A program made the translations under genes and the position numbers. A stretch of 64,000 bases of DNA. It comes from Streptomyces smaragdinus. Its GTDB lineage: Bacteria; Actinomycetota; Actinomycetes; Streptomycetales; Streptomycetaceae. Below the pieces are notes generated by a model. It did not search any database. It saw only the letters and a program-made list of their open reading frames with translations, and was not told the origin of the DNA. Positions 23,550-33,167 of the stretch are shown here, one piece after another (positions within the stretch are counted from its first letter, which is position 1; each line of letters begins with the position of its first letter). Location: positions 1-64,000 of the forward strand of contig NZ_WEGJ01000008.1 of the NCBI RefSeq assembly GCF_009604385.1, written 5' to 3'.

Positions 23550-25019
23550 TCAGGGTCGTACGCCCCAGGACACCGCCTGCCCCTCGAACCGCGCCGCGTG
23601 CTTCGCGTGCTCCGGCTGCTCGCCGAAGACCAGCACGTCCGGGGCCCGGTCCAGGACGCCGCCCGAAGGATCGTCGTCCCCCGCCAGACGCACCGGGTCG
23701 TGCTCCGGGAAGAGGATGTCCCGTACCACCGTCCCGCACAGATACAGCGTGCCCAGCAGATGGGCCACGACCGTCCAGTGGTACTTCTCCTGCGGCAGTC
23801 CCCCGGGGTTGTCGCCGCCCGTGGTGTTCGCCAGATAGAGCCAGATGCCGGCGAAGTACACGACCTCGCACGCCTGCCAGATCAGGAAGTCCCGCCAGCG
23901 GGGGCGGGCCAGCGCGGCCAGCGGGATCAGCCACAGCACGTACTGCGGCGAGTACACCTTGTTGAACAGCACGAACGCCGCGACCACCAGGAACGCCAGC
24001 TGCGCGAACCGCGGCCGGCGCGGCGCCCACATCGCGAGCGCCCCGACGGCCATCAGCGCCGCGAGGACCAGGCCGACGGAGATGGTGTTGACGGCGGCGG
24101 TGTCCGGGGGGTTGGGCCAGCGCTGGGAGATGATCAGCCAGAACGAGCCGTAGTCGGCGTCCCGTTCCCTGCTGTACGAGTAGAACTTCACCCAGCCGTC
24201 CCAGGCGAAGTACGCCACCGGCAGGTTCACCGCCACCCACGCCCCCACCGCCCCGCCGAGCACCGCGCCGAACTCACGCAGCCGCCCGGCCCGTACACAC
24301 AGCACGAACAGCGCGAACAGCAGGAGCACCGGATACAGCTTGGCCGCCGTGGCCAGCCCCAGCAGCACCCCCGCCGCCAGCGGACGGCTGCGCGACCACA
24401 TCATCATCGCCGCCGCCGTCAGCGCGACGGCGAACAGGTCCCAGTTGATGGTCGCGGTGAGCGCCAGCGCCGGCGCGAGCGCGACCAGCAGCGCGTCCCA
24501 GGGGCGGCGCCGGCCGGTCCGCGCGACGCACACCACCAGCACGACGGTGCAGATCAGCAGCATCCCGGCGTTGACCAGCCAGTACACCTGCTCGCGGTGG
24601 ACGAGGTCGGAGCCGTGGGGGGTGAGCCAGGAGGCGACCTCCATGAAGAGCCCGGTGAGCACCGGGTACTCCAGATACTCCATGCCGCCGGAGACGTTCG
24701 GCGGGAGCTCGTCGAAGTACGGCACCAGATCATCGGCGAAGCCCCGCCCCTGGAACAGATGCGGGATGTCCGAGTAGCACAGATGCGTGTACTGGGCGTT
24801 GTCCCCGGAGAACCACCCGTCGGCGTAGCACGGGAACTTCTGCGCCATGCCCAGCGCGAACATCCCGATCGCGACGAGCGCCACGACCCGCACCGGCGTC
24901 CACCACCACCCGCCGCCATGCGCCCGTCTGCCCGCCGGCCCGCCGAGGAGGGCGCTGGCCCGCGCGGCCACCTCGTCCTGAGCGGTGGGCCGCACCACGT
25001 CGTCTCGCACGCTCGTCAT
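23550..25019 (-). CDS. Polytopic membrane protein, GT87/DUF2029-type mannosyltransferase-like
   Basis: This 489-residue protein has about ten to twelve hydrophobic segments and a first large loop (FPCYADGWFSGDNAQYTHLCYSD) with acidic residues, as in GT-C glycosyltransferases that use polyprenyl-phosphate sugars. Other marks are YLEYPVLTG, ATAAKLYPVLLL and KVYSPQYVLWLIP, all typical of the GT87 group. It probably adds mannose or another sugar outside the membrane. I chose ATG at 25019. The frame could start 24 codons earlier but overlaps the terminator there. Confidence 0.75.
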   Translation of the reverse strand: MTSVRDDVVRPTAQDEVAARASALLGGPAGRRAHGGGWWWTPVRVVALVAIGMFALGMAQKFPCYADGWFSGDNAQYTHLCYSDIPHLFQGRGFADDLVPYFDELPPNVSGGMEYLEYPVLTGLFMEVASWLTPHGSDLVHREQVYWLVNAGMLLICTVVLVVCVARTGRRRPWDALLVALAPALALTATINWDLFAVALTAAAMMMWSRSRPLAAGVLLGLATAAKLYPVLLLFALFVLCVRAGRLREFGAVLGGAVGAWVAVNLPVAYFAWDGWVKFYSYSRERDADYGSFWLIISQRWPNPPDTAAVNTISVGLVLAALMAVGALAMWAPRRPRFAQLAFLVVAAFVLFNKVYSPQYVLWLIPLAALARPRWRDFLIWQACEVVYFAGIWLYLANTTGGDNPGGLPQEKYHWTVVAHLLGTLYLCGTVVRDILFPEHDPVRLAGDDDPSGGVLDRAPDVLVFGEQPEHAKHAARFEGQAVSWGVRP

Positions 25020-25046
25020 GCGGACATCCTGCCGTACGCGCACACG

Positions 25047-25089
25047 GCACCGGCCCCCGCGGACGAGGTACGTCCGCGGGGGCCGGTGC
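25047..25089 (-). terminator. Strong terminator after the penicillin-binding protein gene
   Basis: A 19-bp perfect stem (25047-25065 with 25071-25089) closed by a 5-base AGGTA loop lies 17 bp beyond the PBP stop. Confidence 0.85.
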
Positions 25090-25105
25090 ACAGGGGTCGC
25101 CCGGG

Positions 25106-27859
25106 CTAGCCGAGCAGGCCTCTGGGGCCGCCGCCTCCGTTGCTGTTGCCGGTGGGTGAGGGCGACGGCGACGGACTGGTCCCGCCGGTGGTGCCGCCGT
25201 CGGTGGTCCCGAAGATGGTGTTGCCGTCCGTGGTGGTCCCGTCGGTGGTGGTGCCGCCGTCGGTGGTGCCGCCGTTGAGCGTGGTACCGCCGTCGGTCGT
25301 CGTCTGGCCCCAGCAGTTGGGGTCCTTCGTCGGGTCACACGTCTGGCCGCCGGCACCGCCGGGCTTCTCCGGCTTGCCCGTCGTCGGGTCGTCGGGCTCC
25401 TCGGTGTGCTTGGGCTTGGGCTCGGGCTTCTTCGCGCCGCCGCCGTAGATCTTGTTCGTGATCGGCGTCGCGGGGGTGAAGTCGACGGTTTCCTTGCCGT
25501 TCAGCGCGGCCTTCATGTAGTCCGTCCACACCTCGGTGGGGATCGCACCACCGTGGATGGATTCCACGCCGGCCGTGCCGTTCATGGACAGCAGGGACGG
25601 GAAGTCCTTGGTCCGCTCGTCCTTGTTGACCTTCTCCTTGGTGTCCGGGTCCAGCGACTTGGGGTCGGGCCGGTACATGGAGATCGAGGTGGTCAGCTGC
25701 GGGGTGTAGCCGACGAACCAGGCGGAGGCGTTGGAGTCGGTGGTACCGGTCTTGCCGGCCGCCGGCCGCCCCAGCGCCGCGGCCGCGTGGCCGGTGCCGT
25801 TCTGGTCGGAGACGACCTTCTCCAGCACCTGCGTCACGTTGTTCGCGACGTTCTCGTCGAAGGCCTGCGACTTCTTGTGCTCGCCGAACTCCTCCGTGTT
25901 GATCTCCTGGCCGTCCTTCTTGACCTTCACCACGGAGAACGGCTCGATGTGCGTGCCCTCGGCCGCGAACGTCGCGTACGCGCTGGCCATCCGGATCGCG
26001 CTGGGGGTCGCGGTACCCAGGGCGAAGGAGGCGATCCTCGTGTTGCCCAGGGTGTCCTTGAGGATGCCCATGCTCTCGGCCGTCTGCGCCACGTTCGACA
26101 GGCCGACGTCGATGCCGAGCTGGACGAAGGGCGAGTTGATCGAGCGGAGCATCGAGAACTCCAGGGTGCGCGGACCCCAGTTCGTCTCCCCCTCGTTCTT
26201 CTGCCGGAACGGCTCGCCGTCCTTGTCCGGGACGGGCTCGCCGTCCTGGTCGACGATCACCTGGTTGTCGTTGGCGTTGTAGACGCTCTGCGCGGAGATG
26301 CCCTCGCCGTCCGTCGCGTACGTGCCCTTGTCCATCGCGGTGGCGAGGACGATCGGCTTCCACGTCGAACCGACGGGGACGCCGAGCGCGTCGGCGTTGT
26401 TGAAGAAGTGGCCCTTGTCGAAGCCGGGACCGCCGTAGATGGCGACGATCTTCCCGGTCTCCGGCTCCACGGAGGCACCGCCGAACTGGACGAACTTGTC
26501 CTTGCGGCGCTTCTCGTCTATGTGCTTCTTGCGCGCCTTGTCCACGGAGGCCTGCAGCGCCATGACCTTCTTCTTGTCGAAGGTCGTGTAGATCTGGTAG
26601 CCGCCGAGCTCCATCTCCTGCTTGGTCAGGCCGGTCGTCTTGCGCACGTACTTGTCGGCCGTGTCGATGAGATAGCCGGTCTGGCCGGTCAGGTCACCGC
26701 CCGGGCTCCACTTCTCGACCTTCGGGTACTTGCGGTACTTGGCCCGTTCGGCGGGGGTGAGGGAGACCTTCCCCTGGATCTTGACCTCGGTCTGCCGGTC
26801 GAGGATCCACGCCCAGCGCTCCTTGGCGCGGGCCAGGTTCTCCTTCGGGGTGGCGCCCGGACCCTCACCGCCGTGCGGGTCGTAGAAGTTGGGGCCCTTC
26901 AGGACCGCGGCGAGGACGGCCGTCTCGCTCGCGTTCAGCTTGCTGGCGTCCTTCTTGAAGTACGCCTGCGCCGCCGCCTGGATGCCGTAGGCGCCGCGGC
27001 CGTAGTAGGCGGTGTTGAGGTAACCCTCGAGGATGGTGTCCTTCTGCTCGCTGGCGCCCACCTTGATGGAGACGAACAGCTCCTTGACCTTCCGGGAGAG
27101 GGTCTGGGACTGGTCGTTCAGCATCGCGTTCTTCACGTACTGCTGGGTGATGGTGGAACCACTCTGGGTGTCACCGCCCTTGGCCATGTTGAACAGCGCG
27201 CGGGCGATGCCCTTGGGGTCGATGCCCGAGTCCTCGTAGAACGACGCGTTCTCCGCGGAGATGATCGCCGTCTGCATGGTCCGGGGGATCTCGGCCAGCG
27301 GGATGATCTGGCGGTTCGTCTGTCCGCCGGTCGCCGCCATCTGGCTGCCGTCGGACCAGTAGTAGACGTTGTTCTGCTGCTGGGCGGCCAGCGCCACGTT
27401 GGGCTTGCTCACGAGCGCCAGGCCTATGGCCGTGAGCGCCACCAGCAGGCCGAAGCCCAGCACGCACATGCCGAGGACCTGCTTCCACGACGGTACGAAG
27501 GCCTTCAGGCCGTCGCGGTCGTGGCGGGGGTAGTCGATGAACCGCTTCTTGGCCGGTTCGCTGCGGCGCCGGCGCGGACGCCCGTAGTCGTCGTCCCCGC
27601 CGTAACCGCCGCCGCCGCGGCGGCCACCGCCTCCGTGTCCTCCGGAGCGGCTGCCCGCGTACTCGTCCGGGGGAGCGGCGCGGCGTCGCCCGCCGCCTCC
27701 GCCCGCGGCCCGGCGGGCCCCGGTCCGTCCGCCGTACCCGCCGGCGGCGTCATAGCCTCCGCCCTGACGCGGGGCGGGGCCGCCCGAAGGGGCGCGCCGG
27801 CGGCCTCCTCCGCCTCCAGCGCGTCCGCCGTTCGGCGGCTTGCGACGGTGCTCGCTCAT
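25106..27859 (-). CDS. Bifunctional class A penicillin-binding protein (PBP1-type)
   Basis: This 917-residue enzyme polymerises and cross-links peptidoglycan. A Gly/Arg-rich cytoplasmic tail (1-120) precedes one membrane anchor (about 130-155). The GT51 domain has AENASFYEDSGID with the catalytic Glu near 203, and GSTITQQYVKN. The transpeptidase domain has SxxK as STWK (about 497), SxN as SIN (about 577) and KTGT (about 702). The C-terminus (about 820-917) is a Pro/Lys segment followed by TTDGG-type tandem repeats. The ATG is at 27859. A possible ECF-type promoter lies 110-140 bp upstream. Confidence 0.95.
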   Translation of the reverse strand: MSEHRRKPPNGGRAGGGGGRRRAPSGGPAPRQGGGYDAAGGYGGRTGARRAAGGGGGRRRAAPPDEYAGSRSGGHGGGGRRGGGGYGGDDDYGRPRRRRSEPAKKRFIDYPRHDRDGLKAFVPSWKQVLGMCVLGFGLLVALTAIGLALVSKPNVALAAQQQNNVYYWSDGSQMAATGGQTNRQIIPLAEIPRTMQTAIISAENASFYEDSGIDPKGIARALFNMAKGGDTQSGSTITQQYVKNAMLNDQSQTLSRKVKELFVSIKVGASEQKDTILEGYLNTAYYGRGAYGIQAAAQAYFKKDASKLNASETAVLAAVLKGPNFYDPHGGEGPGATPKENLARAKERWAWILDRQTEVKIQGKVSLTPAERAKYRKYPKVEKWSPGGDLTGQTGYLIDTADKYVRKTTGLTKQEMELGGYQIYTTFDKKKVMALQASVDKARKKHIDEKRRKDKFVQFGGASVEPETGKIVAIYGGPGFDKGHFFNNADALGVPVGSTWKPIVLATAMDKGTYATDGEGISAQSVYNANDNQVIVDQDGEPVPDKDGEPFRQKNEGETNWGPRTLEFSMLRSINSPFVQLGIDVGLSNVAQTAESMGILKDTLGNTRIASFALGTATPSAIRMASAYATFAAEGTHIEPFSVVKVKKDGQEINTEEFGEHKKSQAFDENVANNVTQVLEKVVSDQNGTGHAAAALGRPAAGKTGTTDSNASAWFVGYTPQLTTSISMYRPDPKSLDPDTKEKVNKDERTKDFPSLLSMNGTAGVESIHGGAIPTEVWTDYMKAALNGKETVDFTPATPITNKIYGGGAKKPEPKPKHTEEPDDPTTGKPEKPGGAGGQTCDPTKDPNCWGQTTTDGGTTLNGGTTDGGTTTDGTTTDGNTIFGTTDGGTTGGTSPSPSPSPTGNSNGGGGPRGLLG
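25180..25310 (-). repeat. Low-complexity repeat encoding the TTDGG tail of the PBP
   Basis: Repeated GTCGGTGGT and CCGCCGTCGGTGGT units on the plus strand encode the Thr/Asp/Gly tail. Unit number is likely to vary between strains by slippage. Confidence 0.7.
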
Positions 27860-27975
27860 GGAAGGACTACTCCTAGGACAGGTCGGTGCGTCGCCTGCTG
27901 GCGGTTGCGGTCAGCCGGTCCCCCCGAAGTGCGGACGGGCCATTAGGCAACCAGCCGCACTGTACCGAGGACGAG

Positions 27976-28001
27976 GACGTCCCCATCAGGCTCTTGGTTC
28001 C
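27976..28001 (-). promoter_or_regulatory. Candidate SigE-like promoter of the PBP gene
   Basis: On the minus strand GGAAC is followed after 17 bases by CGTC, close to the pattern of cell-envelope-stress ECF sigma promoters in Streptomyces. It would give a leader of about 110 bases. It is not confirmed by any second signal. Confidence 0.35.
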
Positions 28002-28158
28002 CAGTGGCTTGCATTGCCGTACAGAGTACGCACGCGTCCAAGCCACAAGACCGGATCTTTCCTGGCAGAACGGTCGAATCCACCGCGGTGACATCGGCGA
28101 TGTGACGCCGTTCACAGCACCCCCTCTTGCTGGCTTCGGGCGGCCGTTCTATCGTCTG

Positions 28159-28179
28159 GATGTATCGAGTCGATACATC
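28159..28179. promoter_or_regulatory. 21-bp palindrome, PadR operator
   Basis: Perfect 10-bp arms (GATGTATCGA and TCGATACATC) stand around a central G, 44 bp before the padR start. ATGT and ACAT at the arm ends are the half-sites known for PadR regulators. Autoregulation is likely. Confidence 0.75.
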
Positions 28180-28222
28180 AGAGCGCCATAGCGCACAGAG
28201 CGGGAGAGGAGGACCACCGACG

Positions 28223-28900
28223 GTGAGCAGACGCTCCGGCATCCTCGAGTTCGCCGTCCTCGGCCTCCTCCGCGAATCCCCCATGCACGGGTACGAGCTG
28301 CGCAAGCGGCTCAACACCTCCCTGGGGGTCTTCCGCGCGTTCAGCTACGGCAGCCTCTATCCGTGCCTGAAGACGCTGGTCGGCCAGGGATGGTTGACCG
28401 AGGAACCGGGCAACGCGGCGGACGACGCGCTCGCCGCCGCCCTCGCCGGCCGCCGGGCGAAGATCGTCTACCGGCTGACGGCCGAGGGCAAGGAGCACTT
28501 CGAGGAGCTGCTCGCCCAGACCGGCCCCGACAGCTGGGAGGACGAGCACTTCACCATGCGCTTCGCCTTCTTCGGCCAGACGTCCCGTGATGTACGGGTG
28601 CGGGTGCTGGAGGGGCGGCGCAGCCGGCTCGAGGAACGCCTGGAGAAGATGCGGACGTCCCTCGCCCGCACCCGTGAGCGGCTCGACGACTACACGCTCG
28701 AGCTCCAGCGTCACGGCATGGAGTCGGTGGAACGAGAGGTCCGCTGGCTCAACGAGCTGATCGAGAGCGAGCGCGCGGGACGGGACCAGCGACGGTCCGA
28801 CCCCGCGGGCGACTCCGACCGGCAGTCGACCGATACGGGCGGCCCGCCCCGGGACCGGGGTGGTACCCGACCGGATCCGTCCGACGACACATCCAGCTGA
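28223..28900 (+). CDS. PadR-family transcriptional regulator
   Basis: This 225-residue protein has an N-terminal winged helix ([41 protein letters not shown]) and an insertion of about 20 residues before the wing strand [15 protein letters not shown] long helical C-terminal dimerisation domain (Vir_act_alpha_C-like, [18 protein letters not shown]) and a disordered tail follow. The GTG start at 28223 has GAGAGGAGG upstream. It lies 52 bp before the inositol-phosphate synthase gene and may control it. The effector is unknown. Confidence 0.88.
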   Translation: MSRRSGILEFAVLGLLRESPMHGYELRKRLNTSLGVFRAFSYGSLYPCLKTLVGQGWLTEEPGNAADDALAAALAGRRAKIVYRLTAEGKEHFEELLAQTGPDSWEDEHFTMRFAFFGQTSRDVRVRVLEGRRSRLEERLEKMRTSLARTRERLDDYTLELQRHGMESVEREVRWLNELIESERAGRDQRRSDPAGDSDRQSTDTGGPPRDRGGTRPDPSDDTSS

Positions 28901-28952
28901 GGACCGCAGTCCGCGGGTCCTGAATTTCCGAAACACAGGGAGCAACCGTCTA

Positions 28953-30035
28953 ATGGGTTCGGTTCGCGTAGCCATCGTCGGCGTGGGTAACTGCGCCGCT
29001 TCACTGGTGCAGGGCGTCGAGTTCTACAAGGACGCCGACCCGACCGCCAGTGTCCCCGGTCTGATGCATGTCCAGTTCGGCGAGTACCACGTCAAGGACA
29101 TCGAGTTCGTCGCCGCGTTCGACGTCGACGCCAAGAAGGTCGGCCTGGACCTCTCCGACGCCATCGGCGCCAGCGAGAACAACACCATCAAGATCTGCGA
29201 CGTGCCGAACAAGGGCGTGACCGTGCAGCGCGGCCACACCCTGGACGGTCTGGGCAAGTACTACCGGATGACCATCGAGGAGTCCCCCGAGGAGCCGGTG
29301 GACATCGTCAAGGTCCTCAAGGACACCAAGGCCGACGTGCTGATCTGCTACCTGCCGGTCGGTTCCGAGGACGCCGCGAAGTACTACGCGCAGTGCGCCA
29401 TCGACGCCAAGGTCGCCTTCGTCAACGCCCTGCCGGTCTTCATCGCCGGTACGAAGGAGTGGGCGGACAAGTTCACCGAGGCCGGTGTGCCGATCGTCGG
29501 TGACGACATCAAGTCCCAGGTGGGCGCCACCATCACGCACCGCGTGATGGCCAAGCTCTTCGAGGACCGCGGTGTCCGCCTCGAGCGCACGATGCAGCTC
29601 AACGTCGGCGGCAACATGGACTTCAAGAACATGCTCGAGCGCGACCGCCTCGAGTCGAAGAAGATCTCCAAGACGCAGGCCGTCACCTCGCAGATCCCCG
29701 ACCGGGACCTCGGCGAGAAGAACGTCCACATCGGCCCGTCGGACTACGTGGCCTGGCTGGACGACCGCAAGTGGGCGTACGTCCGCCTCGAGGGCCGTGC
29801 CTTCGGCGAGGTCCCGCTGAACCTGGAGTACAAGCTCGAGGTGTGGGACTCCCCGAACTCCGCCGGCATCATCATCGACGCCCTGCGCGCCGCGAAGATC
29901 GCCAAGGACCGGGGCATCGGCGGTCCGATCCTCTCCGCGTCCTCGTACTTCATGAAGTCCCCGCCGGTCCAGTACTTCGACGACCAGGCCCGGGAGAACG
30001 TCGAGAAGTTCATCCGCGGCGAGGTGGAGCGCTAG
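28953..30035 (+). CDS. ino1: Inositol-1-phosphate synthase (myo-inositol 3-phosphate synthase)
   Basis: This 360-residue NAD enzyme turns glucose 6-phosphate into inositol 3-phosphate, the precursor of phosphatidylinositol and mycothiol. The NAD loop is [16 protein letters not shown]. Other marks are [15 protein letters not shown] and [13 protein letters not shown], both conserved in the actinobacterial family. Codon use looks highly biased, fitting strong expression. The upstream PadR gene is the likely co-transcribed regulator. Confidence 0.95.
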   Translation: MGSVRVAIVGVGNCAASLVQGVEFYKDADPTASVPGLMHVQFGEYHVKDIEFVAAFDVDAKKVGLDLSDAIGASENNTIKICDVPNKGVTVQRGHTLDGLGKYYRMTIEESPEEPVDIVKVLKDTKADVLICYLPVGSEDAAKYYAQCAIDAKVAFVNALPVFIAGTKEWADKFTEAGVPIVGDDIKSQVGATITHRVMAKLFEDRGVRLERTMQLNVGGNMDFKNMLERDRLESKKISKTQAVTSQIPDRDLGEKNVHIGPSDYVAWLDDRKWAYVRLEGRAFGEVPLNLEYKLEVWDSPNSAGIIIDALRAAKIAKDRGIGGPILSASSYFMKSPPVQYFDDQARENVEKFIRGEVER

Positions 30036-30092
30036 TCGCTTCGGGGGAGTCGGGGCCACGCCCTGGACCCCCACCCCAGCTCGACCGCCGAT

Positions 30093-30122
30093 GGGCCCCG
30101 CAGTCACGCCGACCCGGGGCCC
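30093..30122 (+). terminator. Possible terminator after ino1
   Basis: An 8-bp stem (GGGCCCCG / CGGGGCCC) with a 14-base loop stands between ino1 and the MFS gene. The loop is long, so confidence is modest. Confidence 0.45.
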
Positions 30123-30174
30123 TTCGGCGTTCCTGCGCCCCGTGCGCCGTGCCCCGTCTGAGACCCTGAGCCGC

Positions 30175-31470
30175 ATGTCCCTGGTCCACGACCTGCGCAC
30201 CCTCCTCGGGCTCGGCGCGTTCCGCAAGCTCCTCGCCGTCCGGCTGCTGTCCCAGCTGGCCGACGGGGTCTTCCAGGTCGCCCTCGCCACCTACGTCGTC
30301 TTCTCCCCCGAGAAGCAGACCTCCGCGGCGTCCATCGCCTCCGCCATGGCCGTGCTGCTGCTCCCGTACTCCCTCGTCGGCCCCTTCGCCGGCGTGCTCC
30401 TCGACCGCTGGAGCCGGCGCCAGGTCCTCTTCTACGGCAACCTCGTGCGCGCGGTGTTCGCCGCCGCCACCGCCGTGCTCGTCGCCGCGGCCGTGCCCGA
30501 CGCGCTGTTCCTGCTCTGCGCCCTGTGCGTGACCGCCGTCAACCGCTTCATCCTGTCCGGGCTCTCCGCCGCCCTGCCCCGGGTCGTGGACACCGGCGAG
30601 CAGCTGGTCATGGGCAACTCCCTGTCGCCCACCGCCGGCACCCTCGCCGCCACCTCCGGGGCCGCCGTCGGGTTCGTCGTGTCCCTGGCCGGGCCCGAGG
30701 GCCACGCCGCCGACGCGATCACCGTGTTCGTCGCGGGGCTCCTCTATCTCTGCGCCGGGCTGGCCTCGCTGCGGTTCGGCCGGGACCGGCTCGGCCCCGA
30801 CCCGGAGGCGATCCCGCCGCGGCTGCGCACCGCCGTCGCGGGCACCGCGCGGGGGCTGGTGGCGGGACTGCGGCATCTCGCACAGCGGCCGGTCGCCGCG
30901 CGGGCACTGGGGTCGATGGCGGTGATGCGGTTCTGCTACGGCGCGCTGACGGTGACGGTGCTGATGCTCTGCCGGTACGCCTGGACCGACGACAACACGG
31001 AGGCGATGGCACTGCTGGGGGTCGCGGTCGGGGTCTCGGGGGCCGGGTTCTTCGCCGCGGCGGTGATCACCCCGTGGGCGGTGGCCCGGCTGGGACCGCT
31101 GGGGTGGATCACGATGTGCGCGGGCGCCGCGGCGGTGCTGGTCACGGTGCTGGGGCTGCCCTTCGCGCGGGGGACGGTCCTGGCGGCGGCGTTCGTGCTG
31201 GGGCTGGCGACGCAGGGGGCGAAGATCTCGACGGACACCGTGGTGCAGACGGCGGTGGCGGACGATCACCGGGGGCGGGTGTTCTCCCTCTACGACATGC
31301 TGTTCAACATCGCGTTCGTCGGCGCCGCCGCGGTGTCCGCCCTGATGCTCCCGCCGGACGGCCGCTCCGCGACGCTGATCCTGACGGTCGCCGCGCTCTA
31401 CGCCGCCGTCGCCTGGGTCATGTTCCACACGGCACGCCCCGCGCCGGTGCGTGTTTCACGTGAAACATGA
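30175..31470 (+). CDS. MFS transporter
   Basis: This 431-residue protein has about twelve transmembrane segments in two halves. Family marks are FRKLLAVRLLSQLADGVFQVALA at the start and the cytoplasmic loop LLDRWSRRQVLFYGNLVRA between TM2 and TM3. It resembles the MFS_3/enterobactin-exporter type. The substrate is unknown. I chose ATG at 30175 where the family begins. The last codons (VSRET) come from a parS site, so the chromosome-segregation signal dictates its C-terminus. Confidence 0.85.
   Translation: MSLVHDLRTLLGLGAFRKLLAVRLLSQLADGVFQVALATYVVFSPEKQTSAASIASAMAVLLLPYSLVGPFAGVLLDRWSRRQVLFYGNLVRAVFAAATAVLVAAAVPDALFLLCALCVTAVNRFILSGLSAALPRVVDTGEQLVMGNSLSPTAGTLAATSGAAVGFVVSLAGPEGHAADAITVFVAGLLYLCAGLASLRFGRDRLGPDPEAIPPRLRTAVAGTARGLVAGLRHLAQRPVAARALGSMAVMRFCYGALTVTVLMLCRYAWTDDNTEAMALLGVAVGVSGAGFFAAAVITPWAVARLGPLGWITMCAGAAAVLVTVLGLPFARGTVLAAAFVLGLATQGAKISTDTVVQTAVADDHRGRVFSLYDMLFNIAFVGAAAVSALMLPPDGRSATLILTVAALYAAVAWVMFHTARPAPVRVSRET
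31453..31466. promoter_or_regulatory. parS site
   Basis: A perfect GTTTCACGTGAAAC, the ParB-binding centromere site of Streptomyces, lies in the last codons of the MFS gene. Confidence 0.95.
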
Positions 31471-31480
31471 CCGCCCGGCG

Positions 31481-32968
31481 TTACGACTGGTCCTGCGCCG
31501 CCCACCACTCACGCAGCGCCGCGACGGCCGCCTCGTGCTCCATCGGCCCGTTCTCCAGCCGCAGCTCCAGCAGCTGCTTGTACGCCCGGCCCACCGCCGG
31601 CCCCGGCCCGATCCCCAGGATCTTCATGATCTCGTTGCCGTCGAGGTCGGGCCGGATCGCGTCCAGCTCCTCCTGCTCCTGGAGCGCGGCGATGCGCTCC
31701 TCCAGCCCGTCGTACGCCCGCTGCAGCGCGTTCGCCTTGCGCTTGTTGCGGGTCGTGCAGTCGGAGCGCGTCAGCTTGTGCAGCCGGTCCAGCAGCGGCC
31801 CCGCGTCGCGTACGTAGCGCCGCACCGCGGAGTCCGTCCACTCGCCCGTGCCGTACCCGTGGAACCGCAGATGCAGCTCCACCAGCTTCGTCACGTCCTT
31901 CATCAGGTCGTTCGGGTACTTGAGCTTGCTCATCCGCGCCTTGGTCATCTTGGCGCCGACGACCTCGTGGTGGTGGAAGGAGACCCGGCCGTCGTCCTCG
32001 AAGCGCCGGGTGCGCGGCTTGCCGATGTCGTGCAGCAGCGCGGCCAGGCGCAGCGTCAGGTCGGGCCCCTCGGTCTCCAGGGCGATGGCCTGCTCCAGCA
32101 CGGTCAGCGAATGCTCGTACACGTCCTTGTGCCGGTGGTGCTCGTCACGCTCCAGCCGCAGCTTCGGCAGCTCCGGCAGGACGTGCTCGGCGAGCCCGGT
32201 GTCGACGAGGAGCTTCAGGCCCTCGCGCGGGTGGGCGCCCAGCAGCAGCTTGTTCAGCTCGTCGCGCACCCGCTCCGCGGACACGATCTCGATCCGCGCG
32301 GCCATGTCCTTCATGGCCTTCTGCACCTCGGGCGCGACGGTGAACCCGAGCTGCGCGGCGAAGCGGGCGGCGCGCATCATCCGCAGCGGGTCGTCGTCGA
32401 AGGACTGCTCCGGGGTGCCGGGCGTGCGCAGCACCCGCGCGGCGAGGTCCTCCAGCCCGTGGTGCGGGTCGACGAACTCCTTCGCCGGCAGCGCCACCGC
32501 CATCGCGTTGACGGTGAAGTCGCGGCGGACCAGGTCCTCCCCGATGCTGTCGCCGTAGGCCACCTCGGGCTTGCGCGAGGTGCGGTCGTACGCCTCGGAG
32601 CGGTACGTCGTGACCTCGATCAGGAAGTCCTGCCCGCCGTCCGCCTTCATGCAGCCGACCGTGCCGAACGCGATCCCGACCTCCCACACCGCGTCCGCCC
32701 ACGGCCGCACGATGCGCAGCACGTCCTCGGGACGGGCGTCGGTGGTGAAGTCCAGGTCGTTGCCGAGCCGGCCCAGCAGGGCGTCGCGCACGGAACCGCC
32801 GACGAGGGCCAGCGAGAAGCCGGCGGCCTCGAAGCGGCGGGCCAGTTCGTCGGCGACGGGGGAGACCCGCAGGAGCTCGCTCACGGCGCGGCGCTGGGCC
32901 GCGCTGAGCTGCTGATGCTGGTGCGGGTCGCGGCTGGCGCCCTCGGGGGTCACATGGTCGTTCGGCAC
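31481..32968 (-). CDS. cca: CCA tRNA nucleotidyltransferase
   Basis: This 495-residue enzyme adds or repairs the 3' CCA of tRNA without a template. The class II nucleotidyltransferase head has LVGGSVRDALLG and DLDFTTDARPEDV, with the basic motif RRDFTVNAMA and the RMMRAARFAAQLGF region. A C-terminal HD domain is present (LAALLHDIGKP, HHHEVVGAKM). tRNA-Ile in this window lacks an encoded full CCA, consistent with need for it. The GTG start at 32968 gives the family N-terminus. Confidence 0.93.
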   Translation of the reverse strand: MPNDHVTPEGASRDPHQHQQLSAAQRRAVSELLRVSPVADELARRFEAAGFSLALVGGSVRDALLGRLGNDLDFTTDARPEDVLRIVRPWADAVWEVGIAFGTVGCMKADGGQDFLIEVTTYRSEAYDRTSRKPEVAYGDSIGEDLVRRDFTVNAMAVALPAKEFVDPHHGLEDLAARVLRTPGTPEQSFDDDPLRMMRAARFAAQLGFTVAPEVQKAMKDMAARIEIVSAERVRDELNKLLLGAHPREGLKLLVDTGLAEHVLPELPKLRLERDEHHRHKDVYEHSLTVLEQAIALETEGPDLTLRLAALLHDIGKPRTRRFEDDGRVSFHHHEVVGAKMTKARMSKLKYPNDLMKDVTKLVELHLRFHGYGTGEWTDSAVRRYVRDAGPLLDRLHKLTRSDCTTRNKRKANALQRAYDGLEERIAALQEQEELDAIRPDLDGNEIMKILGIGPGPAVGRAYKQLLELRLENGPMEHEAAVAALREWWAAQDQS

Positions 32969-33167
32969 AACAGAACAGGGTACGGGCTCCGCCGCACCCC
33001 GGGCGCCCACAGCCTCTTCGGCCGTACGGCGCCACCGCCGTCCCGGCCGCCCGCGGGACGGAACGGACGGGGTCTTGATCCGCGCGCCCGCCGTCCGTGG
33101 TATCTCGTTACCATCAGGGGTCCGGGGCCGGTTCGCGGCCCGCAGTGACGAGGACGGGCGAGCACGC

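Larger units (their letters stand above)
27860..28222. other. Divergent intergenic region, PBP and padR
   Basis: This 363-bp gap holds no gene. It is less G/C-rich than its flanks. It contains the candidate ECF-type promoter for the PBP (27976-28001, minus) and the PadR operator (28159-28179). Confidence 0.6.
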
